The translations under genes and the position numbers were made by a program. The notes under the pieces were generated by a model. It was not told where the DNA came from and did no database searches. It saw only the letters and a list, made by a program, of their open reading frames with translations. Positions 16,621-23,589 of a DNA stretch of 36,618 bases are shown here, piece after piece. How positions within the stretch are numbered: position 1 is the stretch's first letter; each line of letters starts with the position of its first letter. Origin of the DNA: Pseudomonadota bacterium (lineage in GTDB: Bacteria > Pseudomonadota > Alphaproteobacteria > Rhizobiales > Xanthobacteraceae); the NCBI GenBank assembly GCA_023387695.1, contig JAEWHT010000234.1, positions 1-36,618 of the forward strand, read 5' to 3'.

Positions 16621-17037
16621 ATGTCATCTGCCGCAACCACATTCGCGCAATCGTTTTTCCACGGCACGCGCGCTGATCTGAAACCCGGCGACCTCATCAT
16701 CGTCGGCTACCCCTCCAACTTCACCGACGTGAAGCCATTATCCTGGGTCTATTTCACAGCCACGCTGGATGCGGCGATCTGGGGCGCCGAACTCGCCGCA
16801 GGCAGTGGACCGGGACGCATCTATGTCGTGGAGCCAACGGGGCCGGTCGTGGACGATCCCAACGTCACCGACAAAAAATTTCCCGGCAATCCGACGCTGT
16901 CTTATCGCTCGCGCGATCCATTGCACGTGATCGCGGAAGTGACGCAATGGCAGGGACACGCGCCGGAGCGGCTGCAGCAGATGAAAGACAATATCGCCCG
17001 CCTGAAGGCGGAGGGAGCCAACAACATCATCGACTAG
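16621..17037 (+). CDS. arr: Rifamycin NAD+ ADP-ribosyltransferase (Arr)
   Basis: A 138-residue cytosolic enzyme that would ADP-ribosylate rifamycins at their C23 hydroxyl and so inactivate them. The family blocks are all present: FFHGTRADLKPGDLI, YFTATLDAAIWGAELA, GRIYVVEPTGPVVDDPNVT, KKFPGNPTLSYRS and EVTQWQG. The candidate catalytic residues are His14, Tyr44 and Asp79, with the same spacing (30 and 35 residues) as the His19/Tyr49/Asp84 set described for mycobacterial Arr. Length is normal for Arr. The upstream region has no clear ribosome binding site. There is no integron, IS or other resistance gene beside it, so it appears to be an ordinary chromosomal arr rather than an acquired cassette. 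The rifamycin role is inferred by homology. Confidence 0.92.
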   Translation: MSSAATTFAQSFFHGTRADLKPGDLIIVGYPSNFTDVKPLSWVYFTATLDAAIWGAELAAGSGPGRIYVVEPTGPVVDDPNVTDKKFPGNPTLSYRSRDPLHVIAEVTQWQGHAPERLQQMKDNIARLKAEGANNIID

Positions 17038-17090
17038 ATCAAGCCGCGATACCCGCGACCTGACCGTTGCCAAGCTGCGATGCCCCGCCC

Positions 17091-17927
17091 CTACTCCTTC
17101 TTCGTCCGGTAATCGCCGAACGTCGTGTCGCGCTGGTTGAGCAGGTCCTTCACGCTTGAGCCGTCGCGGCGGAAGCTGCCCATATAGGCCTTGCTCGCCT
17201 CGGTCGTGAACGCCAGCGCCTGGATCTCGGTGCCGGCGCGGATCGCGGCGCGGGCGCCCATGATCTCCATCGCGCGGTGAACACTGCGCTTGTTGAGCTG
17301 CTGCAGCTCGACCGGCACCTTGGCCGCGCGCTCGGCGAAATCGAGCGTCTTTTCGTCGAGCTCGGCGAGCGGGAAGGATCGCGTCGCATAACCCCAATCG
17401 GCGGCTTCGCGGCCGGACATTGCATCGCCCGTGAGCATCAGTTCCATGGCGCGGCGCATGCCGACCAGCCAGGGATGATATTGCATGTCGGGCGGGCTCA
17501 TCAGCCGCACCGGCGGATAGCCGATCTGCGCGTCATCGGCGACGTAGACGACGTCGCAGGCAGTGGCAAGCTCGGTGCCGCCGGCCAGGCAATAGCCGTG
17601 CACCTGCGCGATCACGGGCTTTGCGAGGTCCCAGATATGAAACCAGCCCTCGACCACGTGGCGCGACCACTGCCCCGGCCCGGACGCCGAATGATAGGGC
17701 TGGTCGACGCGATTGTCGGCGGAGAGATCGTAGCCTGCAGAGAAGCACGGGCCCGCGCCGCGCAGGATCGTGATCGAGACATCGCCATCGCGATCGGCCT
17801 GCTCGAGCACCTCGAAAATTTCGCTGCGCAGAAGGTTGTTCAGCGCGTTGCGCTTCTCCGGCCGGTTCATGGTAATGCGCCGAACGCGCGGACGCGGGTC
17901 GTCGACGATGATGTGCTGGTAGCTCAT
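17091..17927 (-). CDS. Enoyl-CoA hydratase/isomerase family protein
   Basis: A 278-residue crotonase-fold protein and last gene of the minus-strand ABM operon. The N-terminal MNRPEKRNAL, oxyanion-hole GAGPCFSAGYDLS, and YCLAGGTELATACDVVY are typical, and the Glu of GGTELA matches one of the two hydratase acids. The second Glu, expected in the 'PE' of the next block, is replaced: the sequence is IGYPPVRLMSPPDM. A standard hydration mechanism is therefore doubtful; isomerase, hydrolase or C-C lyase activity is possible. ATG 17927 is chosen because GGGAGGACTTC precedes it. It is about 110 bp after the GST-like gene. Confidence 0.87.
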   Translation of the reverse strand: MSYQHIIVDDPRPRVRRITMNRPEKRNALNNLLRSEIFEVLEQADRDGDVSITILRGAGPCFSAGYDLSADNRVDQPYHSASGPGQWSRHVVEGWFHIWDLAKPVIAQVHGYCLAGGTELATACDVVYVADDAQIGYPPVRLMSPPDMQYHPWLVGMRRAMELMLTGDAMSGREAADWGYATRSFPLAELDEKTLDFAERAAKVPVELQQLNKRSVHRAMEIMGARAAIRAGTEIQALAFTTEASKAYMGSFRRDGSSVKDLLNQRDTTFGDYRTKKE

Positions 17928-18038
17928 GAAGTCCTCCCGATCGTCAGGCATTTTTGCCCTTTGGCAAGGTCATGCCTGAGATCGGGAGGGATGTCATCGG
18001 CCGAGAATGCAGAGCACCCTGCCGCACATATCTGACGT

Positions 18039-18965
18039 CTAGGCTGCTGCCTTCTCGGCGGGCGCCACATCGAAGCCCACCGTTGGAAAGTGAAGATTCA
18101 CTTTGCCGACCGTGGGATCCTCGTGCCGGATCACGATCTCATCCTCTGTCCAGGTGAGCATGTTTCCATGAACGGGATTGCCATAATCGTCGGGTGTCAC
18201 GCTGACCCAGTCACCACGACGAATTGCTGCCGACGATCCACCGTCGGGTTCGCCGGGTTGATTGACTCGAGCAACCTCGATCGCCTCATCAGGAGTCATG
18301 TCCGTGTGTTTGCCATGCCCGAGAGCGGCAACTCGCGCGTACCAGGCATCAACCACCTTCGCAAAAGCGATGAGGTCGACAATCTCCGGCCCGCCGTTCT
18401 GCCGCGCAAACCAGATCGGGTGATAGGCCGATAGATCAGCCGCAGAGGGATCGTTCCCCAGGATGAACTTGCGGCCATCGGAGAGGGCCTCGGCGAGCCA
18501 GGCGAGATGCGCCTTGACCCTCTGCAGATAGATCGCACGCCTGGGAGCCAGGACCTGCGGGTCCAGATTGACGCGGAACAGAGGGCGTCGCTCCTCGACG
18601 AGTTCCTGGGGAATCTTTCCGTCCATGTTGCCGATCGTCAGACAGACGGTGTTCATGAACGAGCCTTTCTCGATCCACCAGCCGAACGCTTTGGCGAGTC
18701 CTTCCTGTCCTTTGGGATAAAGAGCGCCCGTTCCTCCCAATCTCTCGATGACGCGAAGAATGAGAAGCGTGTCGCAATAGAACTCCGCACCGATCTGCAG
18801 GATCGGCGTGCGCCGATAGCCCCCGGTCATCGGCGTGAGTTTGGGGCGCGGTGTCCAAACCGGGATCTCGACCGAGCGCCAGCTCTGCCCCTTGAGGCCG
18901 AGAGCCAAACGAATCTTCTCCGAGTAAGGCGACAGCTGATAGTGATGCAGAATCATTTCCGACAT
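18039..18965 (-). CDS. Glutathione S-transferase-like protein with C-terminal extension
   Basis: A 308-residue protein. Residues 1 to about 80 are a thioredoxin-fold GST N-domain: LHHYQLSPYSEKIRLALGLK carries the candidate catalytic Ser/Tyr and RRTPILQIGAEFYCDTLLIL carries the cis-Pro and the glutathione-binding acidic pair region. Residues 85-225 are an all-helical GST C-domain (FILGNDPSAADLSAYHPIW has the N-capping motif). The last 80 residues (GDWVSVTPDDYGNPVHGNM...) are an additional beta-rich piece not found in ordinary GSTs (about 200-230 residues). ATG 18965 is preceded by AGGAGAGATCAC. It lies 29 bp after the cupin gene and is probably cotranscribed. Confidence 0.87.
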   Translation of the reverse strand: MSEMILHHYQLSPYSEKIRLALGLKGQSWRSVEIPVWTPRPKLTPMTGGYRRTPILQIGAEFYCDTLLILRVIERLGGTGALYPKGQEGLAKAFGWWIEKGSFMNTVCLTIGNMDGKIPQELVEERRPLFRVNLDPQVLAPRRAIYLQRVKAHLAWLAEALSDGRKFILGNDPSAADLSAYHPIWFARQNGGPEIVDLIAFAKVVDAWYARVAALGHGKHTDMTPDEAIEVARVNQPGEPDGGSSAAIRRGDWVSVTPDDYGNPVHGNMLTWTEDEIVIRHEDPTVGKVNLHFPTVGFDVAPAEKAAA

Positions 18966-18994
18966 GTGATCTCTCCTGAATTTCGCCTTGGCGC

Positions 18995-19468
18995 CTACTT
19001 CTGGGGTGCGGGTAGCTCCACGCCGAGAAACTCGAAGGCGGTGTCGCCATTGGTCCAGCCATGCAGCGTATTGGGCTGGAAGACGATCACGTCGTCCGGC
19101 TTGTAGACGACCTCGCCTATCTGCGCCCCGCCGGTGTCGTTCAAAGACAGCTTCCCGCTTCCGCTGATGACATAGAGGATGTAGGGCAGCGGGCCTTCGT
19201 GAACGGCGATCGAGCCCTTGGCATCGACGTGCCCGCGCATCACGTGGGTCGCTGCGCCCGGCAACTCGTACAGCTTTGCATAATTGAAGCCCTGGTTCGG
19301 CTTGCCGTCGGGCATGGCCGGCACGGCGGCGAGCGCCGCGCCATCCTTCTTCACCGCGATTGCCTTTTTCCCTTGTCCGTTCTCGATGACAAAGATTTCA
19401 CCGGCGCATGCTGGAACGGTGACGACGACCGCAATCAATGACGCCGCGGCACAAACGAGACCACGCAT
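18995..19468 (-). CDS. Secreted cupin-domain protein
   Basis: A 157-residue protein with a signal peptide (MRGLVCAAASLIAVVVTVPACA), so it is probably periplasmic. The C-terminal half is a single cupin domain: YILYVISGSGKLSLND, then DDVIVFQPNTLHGW. The metal-binding His set is reduced, with GHVDAKGSIAVHEG earlier and LHGW later. ATG 19468 is chosen from CGGGAGGAAGAG upstream; the frame extends further but only as a shadow. It follows the ABM gene by about 100 bp and precedes the GST-like gene. The function is unknown; an oxygenase, isomerase or small-molecule binder would all fit. Confidence 0.85.
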   Translation of the reverse strand: MRGLVCAAASLIAVVVTVPACAGEIFVIENGQGKKAIAVKKDGAALAAVPAMPDGKPNQGFNYAKLYELPGAATHVMRGHVDAKGSIAVHEGPLPYILYVISGSGKLSLNDTGGAQIGEVVYKPDDVIVFQPNTLHGWTNGDTAFEFLGVELPAPQK

Positions 19469-19571
19469 CTCTTCCTCCCGATTCATCTGTTCTGGATTTA
19501 AGTCGCAGATCGAACGCTGCCTCGGGCCGCTGCGCAGCAGCGACCCGACGCTCGCAGGCATGGGCTTCAGT

Positions 19572-19967
19572 TCAGCCGCCGGTTCGCGCATCCAGGAAGA
19601 GTTGCGTGAATGGCTTTGCAAGAACCGGCTCGAGCTTCGGCACGATGGCCTTGATATCGGGCGTGACCATGTGAGCCTCGAGCGCCGCTTTGTCCTTCCA
19701 GCGCTCGAAGGTCAGGAAGCGGCCGGGCTCGCCGATGACTTCCATCAACGTATAGGTCAGACACCCAGGCTCTTTCGCCGCGACTTCGGCGAAAGGAACC
19801 ATGAGCGCGCGGAGCTCATCCGCCTTGTCCTTCTTCGATACGATTTCCGCGATCACAAAGTAGCCGCTCTGTCCCGCGGCCTCCGCTGATGAAGCGGAGA
19901 GAACCGCGGCGGTCATACCGCCGATGGCGACAGCTCCGACAAACGCACGGCGATCCATGTCCTGCAT
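19572..19967 (-). CDS. Tat-exported antibiotic biosynthesis monooxygenase (ABM) domain protein
   Basis: A 131-residue protein with a twin-arginine leader (MDRRAFVGAVAIGGM, cleavage near AEAAGQ). The mature part is one ABM domain: YFVIAEIVSKKDKADELRALM, PGCLTYTLMEVIGEPGRFLTFERWKDKAALEAHM. It resembles YgiN-type quinol monooxygenases, which act without cofactor. Export is unusual for this family, whose best-known members are cytosolic. ATG 19967 is preceded by GGGGAGGAATGCC. It is the first gene of the ABM-cupin-GST-ECH operon and has a palindromic operator candidate upstream. Confidence 0.87.
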   Translation of the reverse strand: MQDMDRRAFVGAVAIGGMTAAVLSASSAEAAGQSGYFVIAEIVSKKDKADELRALMVPFAEVAAKEPGCLTYTLMEVIGEPGRFLTFERWKDKAALEAHMVTPDIKAIVPKLEPVLAKPFTQLFLDARTGG

Positions 19968-19993
19968 GGCATTCCTCCCCTCTGTTTGTTTTC

Positions 19994-20003
19994 ATTTGCA
20001 AAT
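19994..20003. promoter_or_regulatory. ATTTGCAAAT palindrome in the ABM leader
   Basis: A perfect 10-bp palindrome 27 bp upstream of the ABM start. Its ATTTGCA half repeats the arms of the larger palindrome at 20051-20067. It may be a second binding site for the same regulator within the untranslated leader. Confidence 0.4.
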
Positions 20004-20042
20004 CCCGGCCACCACGCTTGCGGAAACCGGGCTCACCTCATT

Positions 20043-20071
20043 TTAATAAGGTGCAAATAATTTGCACACAA
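20043..20071 (-). promoter_or_regulatory. Candidate promoter with embedded 17-bp operator for the ABM operon
   Basis: On the minus strand, TTGTGT (20071-20066) and TATTAA (20048-20043) are spaced by 17 bp. The spacer is almost exactly filled by the perfect palindrome GTGCAAATAATTTGCAC at 20051-20067. The arrangement is the classical one for a repressor that blocks RNA polymerase. The adjacent OhrR-type MarR protein is the obvious candidate. The predicted leader before ABM is about 70 bases. The assignment of boxes is by eye. Confidence 0.5.
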
Positions 20072-20207
20072 AGTACTTGGAGTCAAATACCTGAGACCCC
20101 ATACAATGTTGCAACAAAAAATTGCGGCCTTGCGACTTGGCGAGCGCGCCGGCTAACGCTAGGATTTCGCTCAGGGAATGATTTGTACTGCAGGCCGCCG
20201 AGCGAGC

Positions 20208-20750
20208 ATGAAAACACGAACAGCCAACACACGACGTGACGTCAGGAATCGAGGAAGTGAGCCTTCCATCGCGCCGGTCGAAATGCCCGGGCTCGATAAT
20301 CATCTTTGCTTTGCGCTCTATTCCGCCAGCAACCACATGACGCGCCTGTTCGTACCGTTCCTCAAGAAGCTCGGCGTGACCTATCCGCAATATCTGGTGC
20401 TGGTCGTGCTTTGGGAACGCGGAGCGCGGGGCGTCGGGGATCTGGCCTCGGCGCTACAGATGGATCTCGGCTCACTCTCGCCGATGCTCAAGCGTCTCGA
20501 GGCCAAGGAGCTGGTGACGCGACGACGGCAGCCGGACGATGAACGTCGCGTGCTCGTCGACCTCACGCCTAAGGGCGTGGCGCTTCGCCAGAAGACCGAA
20601 CAGATGCTCGGCGAGTTCTACTGCTTCCTGAACATGCCTCTGGACGAGCTCTTCGACCTGAAGGACCGTCTCCGTCACTTCGTCCGTTCGGCGGGGCCAA
20701 AGGAAGAGACGACGACGCCTGCTAAGGTATCGGAGCCAGCGCTCTCGTAA
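20208..20750 (+). CDS. MarR-family regulator, two-Cys OhrR type
   Basis: A 180-residue winged-helix repressor. The stretch LDNHLCFALYSASNHMTR...LGVTYPQYLVLVVLWE closely follows OhrR, with Cys34 in the position of the peroxidatic Cys. A second Cys (Cys139, EFYCF) lies 105 residues later, the same spacing as Cys22/Cys127 of Xanthomonas OhrR. The Tyr of TYPQY is kept, while the other Tyr that supports the peroxidatic Cys in B. subtilis OhrR aligns with Phe. The DNA-binding wing is MLKRLEAKELVTRRRQPDDERRVLVDLT. No ohr peroxidase is in the window, so the targets may be the divergent ABM operon. ATGs at 20178, 20208 and 20283 are in frame; 20208 is a compromise. Confidence 0.87.
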   Translation: MKTRTANTRRDVRNRGSEPSIAPVEMPGLDNHLCFALYSASNHMTRLFVPFLKKLGVTYPQYLVLVVLWERGARGVGDLASALQMDLGSLSPMLKRLEAKELVTRRRQPDDERRVLVDLTPKGVALRQKTEQMLGEFYCFLNMPLDELFDLKDRLRHFVRSAGPKEETTTPAKVSEPALS

Positions 20751-20876
20751 GCGTCCTACTCAATAACGGAGCTGATGCTGACTCCGTCCACGCAGAGTGA
20801 TAGCCTGCGTCTCGTCACCGGTCAGCGAGGCTATCCTCGCAAGCGTACGCACACGAGCGTGTGAGGAGGCGAGTCC

Positions 20877-22163
20877 ATGAGCTGGGGCGCGCTCTGCAGG
20901 CCGCGCGGTCGCGGCGGCTTTTTCACAACTGTTGTCCTCGTTTTCGCAATCGCTGCGCCGTTCGCCGCGTGCGCGGGGGGCGAGCCGGGACCGGTCTTTT
21001 CGGACAGCGGTCCCGATGCCGAACTCTACGGCGCGGCCGCGGGCTATCCGATGGGCACGCGGGGGACCGCGGCCCAGCTCGACCAGCTCGTCGGGGCCTA
21101 CAGCCATTTCGGCGAGATCTATCCCTCGCGCCGGATCGCTCGTGCGACGATACAATGGCAATTCAAACGCGCGCCCGAGCCATCCATCGCTTACAGCTTC
21201 GGCAATGAGCGGCTGAGCATTGCGGACTACCTCAAGCGCAACCCGGTCACGGGACTTCTGATCGCCAGGGACGACACCATCCTGTACGAGCACTACCAAT
21301 ATGCGCGCACCGATCGCGACCGCTTCCTGTCGCAGTCCATGGCGAAGACGGTAGTCTCCATGCTGGTCGGGATCGCGGTCTCGGAAGGACGCATCAAGTC
21401 GATCGATGATCTCGTCTCGACCTACGTCCCTGGTCTCGCAGGAAAGGAATATGGAAACACGTCCATCCGGTCCTTGCTGAACATGTCCTCCGGCGTCGAT
21501 TTCTCGGAAGTCTATGATGGACACGATGACATCGCCAAGCTTGGGCGCGCCCTGTTCGTTGAAGAGACCAAGGATCCCGTCGCCGCCGTCGCGCAGTTCA
21601 ATACAAGAGCGGCACCGGCTGATACCCGATGGCACTACGCAAGCGTGGAAACCGAGATCCTCGGGCTGGTCCTGCGCGCCGCCATCGGCACGCCGCTTGG
21701 CGACTATCTCCACGAGCGGATCTGGGATCCGATCGGCGCGGAATCGGATGCCTCATGGGCGATCGATGGCAGCGGCCAGGAGATCGCTTCTTGCTGCTTC
21801 AACGCAACCCTGCGAGACTATGCGCGCCTGGGCCGGCTGCTCGCAAACGATGGCGCCTGGGAGGGTCGTCAGTTGATCCCCCGGCAGTGGCTCCTCGACG
21901 CCACGACCGTCCGGCCAAGCGATGGTCATCTCGCTCCGGGAACGGCCACCCCCTATTTCGGCTACGGCTATCAGACCTGGCTGCTTCCCGGCGCGCAGCG
22001 CAGATTTGCCCTGCTCGGCATCCGCGGTCAGGTCATCCTGGTCGATCCAGCTTCGAAACTCGTCATGGTCCACACCGCCGTTCGCCAGAAGCCGTCCGAG
22101 CCAGGAGCCCTCCGAGAGCCCCTCGCGTTGTGGTTCGCCGTGCTTCAACAGCTCGGGCAGTGA
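20877..22163 (+). CDS. Serine hydrolase of the beta-lactamase/class C family, exported
   Basis: A 428-residue protein. The N-terminal hydrophobic segment FFTTVVLVFAIAAPFAACAGG ends in a plausible lipobox (FAAC, Cys32), so it may be a lipoprotein. The penicillin-binding fold motifs are SxxK in SQSMAKTVVS (Ser154, Lys157) and YAS in RWHYASVETEI. The third motif is less clear (LGIRGQ). INDLV-like SIDDLVSTYVPGL and SIRSLLNMSSGVDFSE are typical for class C-like esterases and 6-aminohexanoate-dimer hydrolases (NylB). ATG 20877 follows GAGGAGGCGAGTCC. It is more likely an esterase or amidase than a true beta-lactamase. It starts 126 bp after the MarR gene on the same strand. Confidence 0.88.
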   Translation: MSWGALCRPRGRGGFFTTVVLVFAIAAPFAACAGGEPGPVFSDSGPDAELYGAAAGYPMGTRGTAAQLDQLVGAYSHFGEIYPSRRIARATIQWQFKRAPEPSIAYSFGNERLSIADYLKRNPVTGLLIARDDTILYEHYQYARTDRDRFLSQSMAKTVVSMLVGIAVSEGRIKSIDDLVSTYVPGLAGKEYGNTSIRSLLNMSSGVDFSEVYDGHDDIAKLGRALFVEETKDPVAAVAQFNTRAAPADTRWHYASVETEILGLVLRAAIGTPLGDYLHERIWDPIGAESDASWAIDGSGQEIASCCFNATLRDYARLGRLLANDGAWEGRQLIPRQWLLDATTVRPSDGHLAPGTATPYFGYGYQTWLLPGAQRRFALLGIRGQVILVDPASKLVMVHTAVRQKPSEPGALREPLALWFAVLQQLGQ

Positions 22164-22171
22164 GTTGGCAA

Positions 22172-23101
22172 TCAGACCTCTCGGCTCACTTTTCCGAGCG
22201 CATCGCGCCGCCATGCACCCGGGCTGATGCCGGCGATCGCGGAGAAGACTCGCGTGAAGTGGCTTTGGTTGGCGAAGCCGGCCGAGATCGCAACCTCGGA
22301 CAGCGACAGGTCGCGAATGCTCATCAAACGCTTGGCGGTTGTCACACGATGATGCAGCAGCCAGCGATAAGGCGGCAGACCAGTCGAGGCACGAAACGCA
22401 CGCGAGAAATGGCTGACCGAGAGGCCGAGCTCGGCGGCAATCGCCTGCAGCGGCAGCTTGCCGCCGAGATCTGCTTCGAGCTTGTCGCAAGCGCGCGCCA
22501 GCTGCCATGGCGCAAGGGCGCCGCTTCTGGTCTCGGCCCTGTGCCGGAAGCCGCCATAGGCTTGGGCGACGTGGGCGGTGAGACCTAACATCATGTGATC
22601 GATAAAGAGCTGATTGGTCTCATCAGGCCGGCGCAGACCCGCTCGCAAAGACGCGCCGATGTGGCGGATGATGGCATCGTCGTGACCGACCGGGTTGCAA
22701 TCGAGGGCATCGATGCGCGGCGCCCCCGATTGGTCGGCGAGACCGTCGAGTGCCGACCGCGGCACGTAGAAATGGAGCGAGTGAAGCGGCTTGTCGATCA
22801 CGTAGCGCGGATCGGCCTTGAGATCGTAGAGATAGGTCGTGCCGGCATGAACATTCGTTTTCGTGAGGTGACGGCCCTGCTCCCAGATCTCGCAGTCTGG
22901 ATAATCGCGCAGCTTCAGGCCGACGAGATAGGCGTCTTCCGCCACAAACGAGCCTGATAGTCCCGGCACGGGATTGTCGTTGCGCGTTTCCGTGACCGCG
23001 ATCTCGGTGCTGCGCAGGGAACGGGTCACCAGCGTCGGTGGCGCGTGCTCGAGGCGGAGGAACTCTCCGAGCCGTTCACCGTAAGCGCCTGTCCTGGTCA
23101 T
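22172..23101 (-). CDS. AraC-family transcriptional regulator
   Basis: A 309-residue regulator. The C-terminal two helix-turn-helix motifs are LPLQAIAAELGLSVSHFSRAFRASTGLPPYRWLLHHRV and LSLSEVAISAGFANQSHFTRVFSAIAGISPGAWRR. The N-terminal 200 residues would bind a ligand or cofactor; they contain a cupin-like beta region (GSFVAEDAYLVGLKLRDYPDCEIW). ATG 23101 is chosen because upstream codons add a sequence not seen in relatives. It converges with the serine hydrolase gene (8 bp between stops) and is divergent from the second AraC gene across a 488-bp gap. Its targets are unknown, but the hydrolase or its own gene are the nearest candidates. Confidence 0.9.
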   Translation of the reverse strand: MTRTGAYGERLGEFLRLEHAPPTLVTRSLRSTEIAVTETRNDNPVPGLSGSFVAEDAYLVGLKLRDYPDCEIWEQGRHLTKTNVHAGTTYLYDLKADPRYVIDKPLHSLHFYVPRSALDGLADQSGAPRIDALDCNPVGHDDAIIRHIGASLRAGLRRPDETNQLFIDHMMLGLTAHVAQAYGGFRHRAETRSGALAPWQLARACDKLEADLGGKLPLQAIAAELGLSVSHFSRAFRASTGLPPYRWLLHHRVTTAKRLMSIRDLSLSEVAISAGFANQSHFTRVFSAIAGISPGAWRRDALGKVSREV

Positions 23102-23589
23102 GATCTGTCTTTCTGTGACGTCGAGAAGCAGGCCACAGCATCCTGCCATTTCAAGCACGGTATATCGGATGTCCGCCAATTGTTGTCCACGACCGACAAC
23201 GTCGCACCCGACAAAGCCAGCTTAATGACCGCGACCGCGTCACATCAGGATTCGGCAGTCATTTCAGAACGATCCGCAAAGACCTGCGGCGTCACGGAAC
23301 CGAAACTGACGCATCACGGCTTTTCACAAACGCACGCAAGCCGCACGTGTGACGCGTCCGCGGAGCAGGATCAGGCAAAGCACGGCAGTATCGGGAAAGA
23401 CGCGGATTTTCGTCCCGCCTAGAAGTCCGCAAATCAACGGGACCGGAGCCTGGGCGGATCGCCCTCTCCCTCGGCCCGTCTGTTGACCAAGAGATCACCA
23501 AACCGTCGCTCGGCCCCGCAACGCGGCGGCTGGCGCCATGATCAAGACGTCGCGCACCAGCGACGCTGCCCCCACGCGAGCGAAAGTCC
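23102..23589. other. Intergenic region between two divergent AraC genes
   Basis: A 488-bp stretch without a credible gene. Near the left AraC start lies GTTGTC-N7-GACAAC (23182-23200), an inverted repeat of operator size. GGGCGGATCGCCC (23452-23464) is a short hairpin near the right side. Several 60-100 codon frames exist but show no family likeness. It probably holds two promoters and AraC binding sites. Confidence 0.5.

Noticed and set aside
20208..20750. Assigning the symbol ohrR to the MarR gene
   Set aside because: The Cys spacing fits OhrR, but no ohr gene is adjacent and the operator differs from typical OhrR sites, so only the family type is given.
20877..22163. Calling the serine hydrolase an AmpC beta-lactamase
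   Set aside because: SxxK and YxS are present, but the KTG motif and AmpC-specific blocks are not, and the region before SMAK resembles NylB-like esterases.
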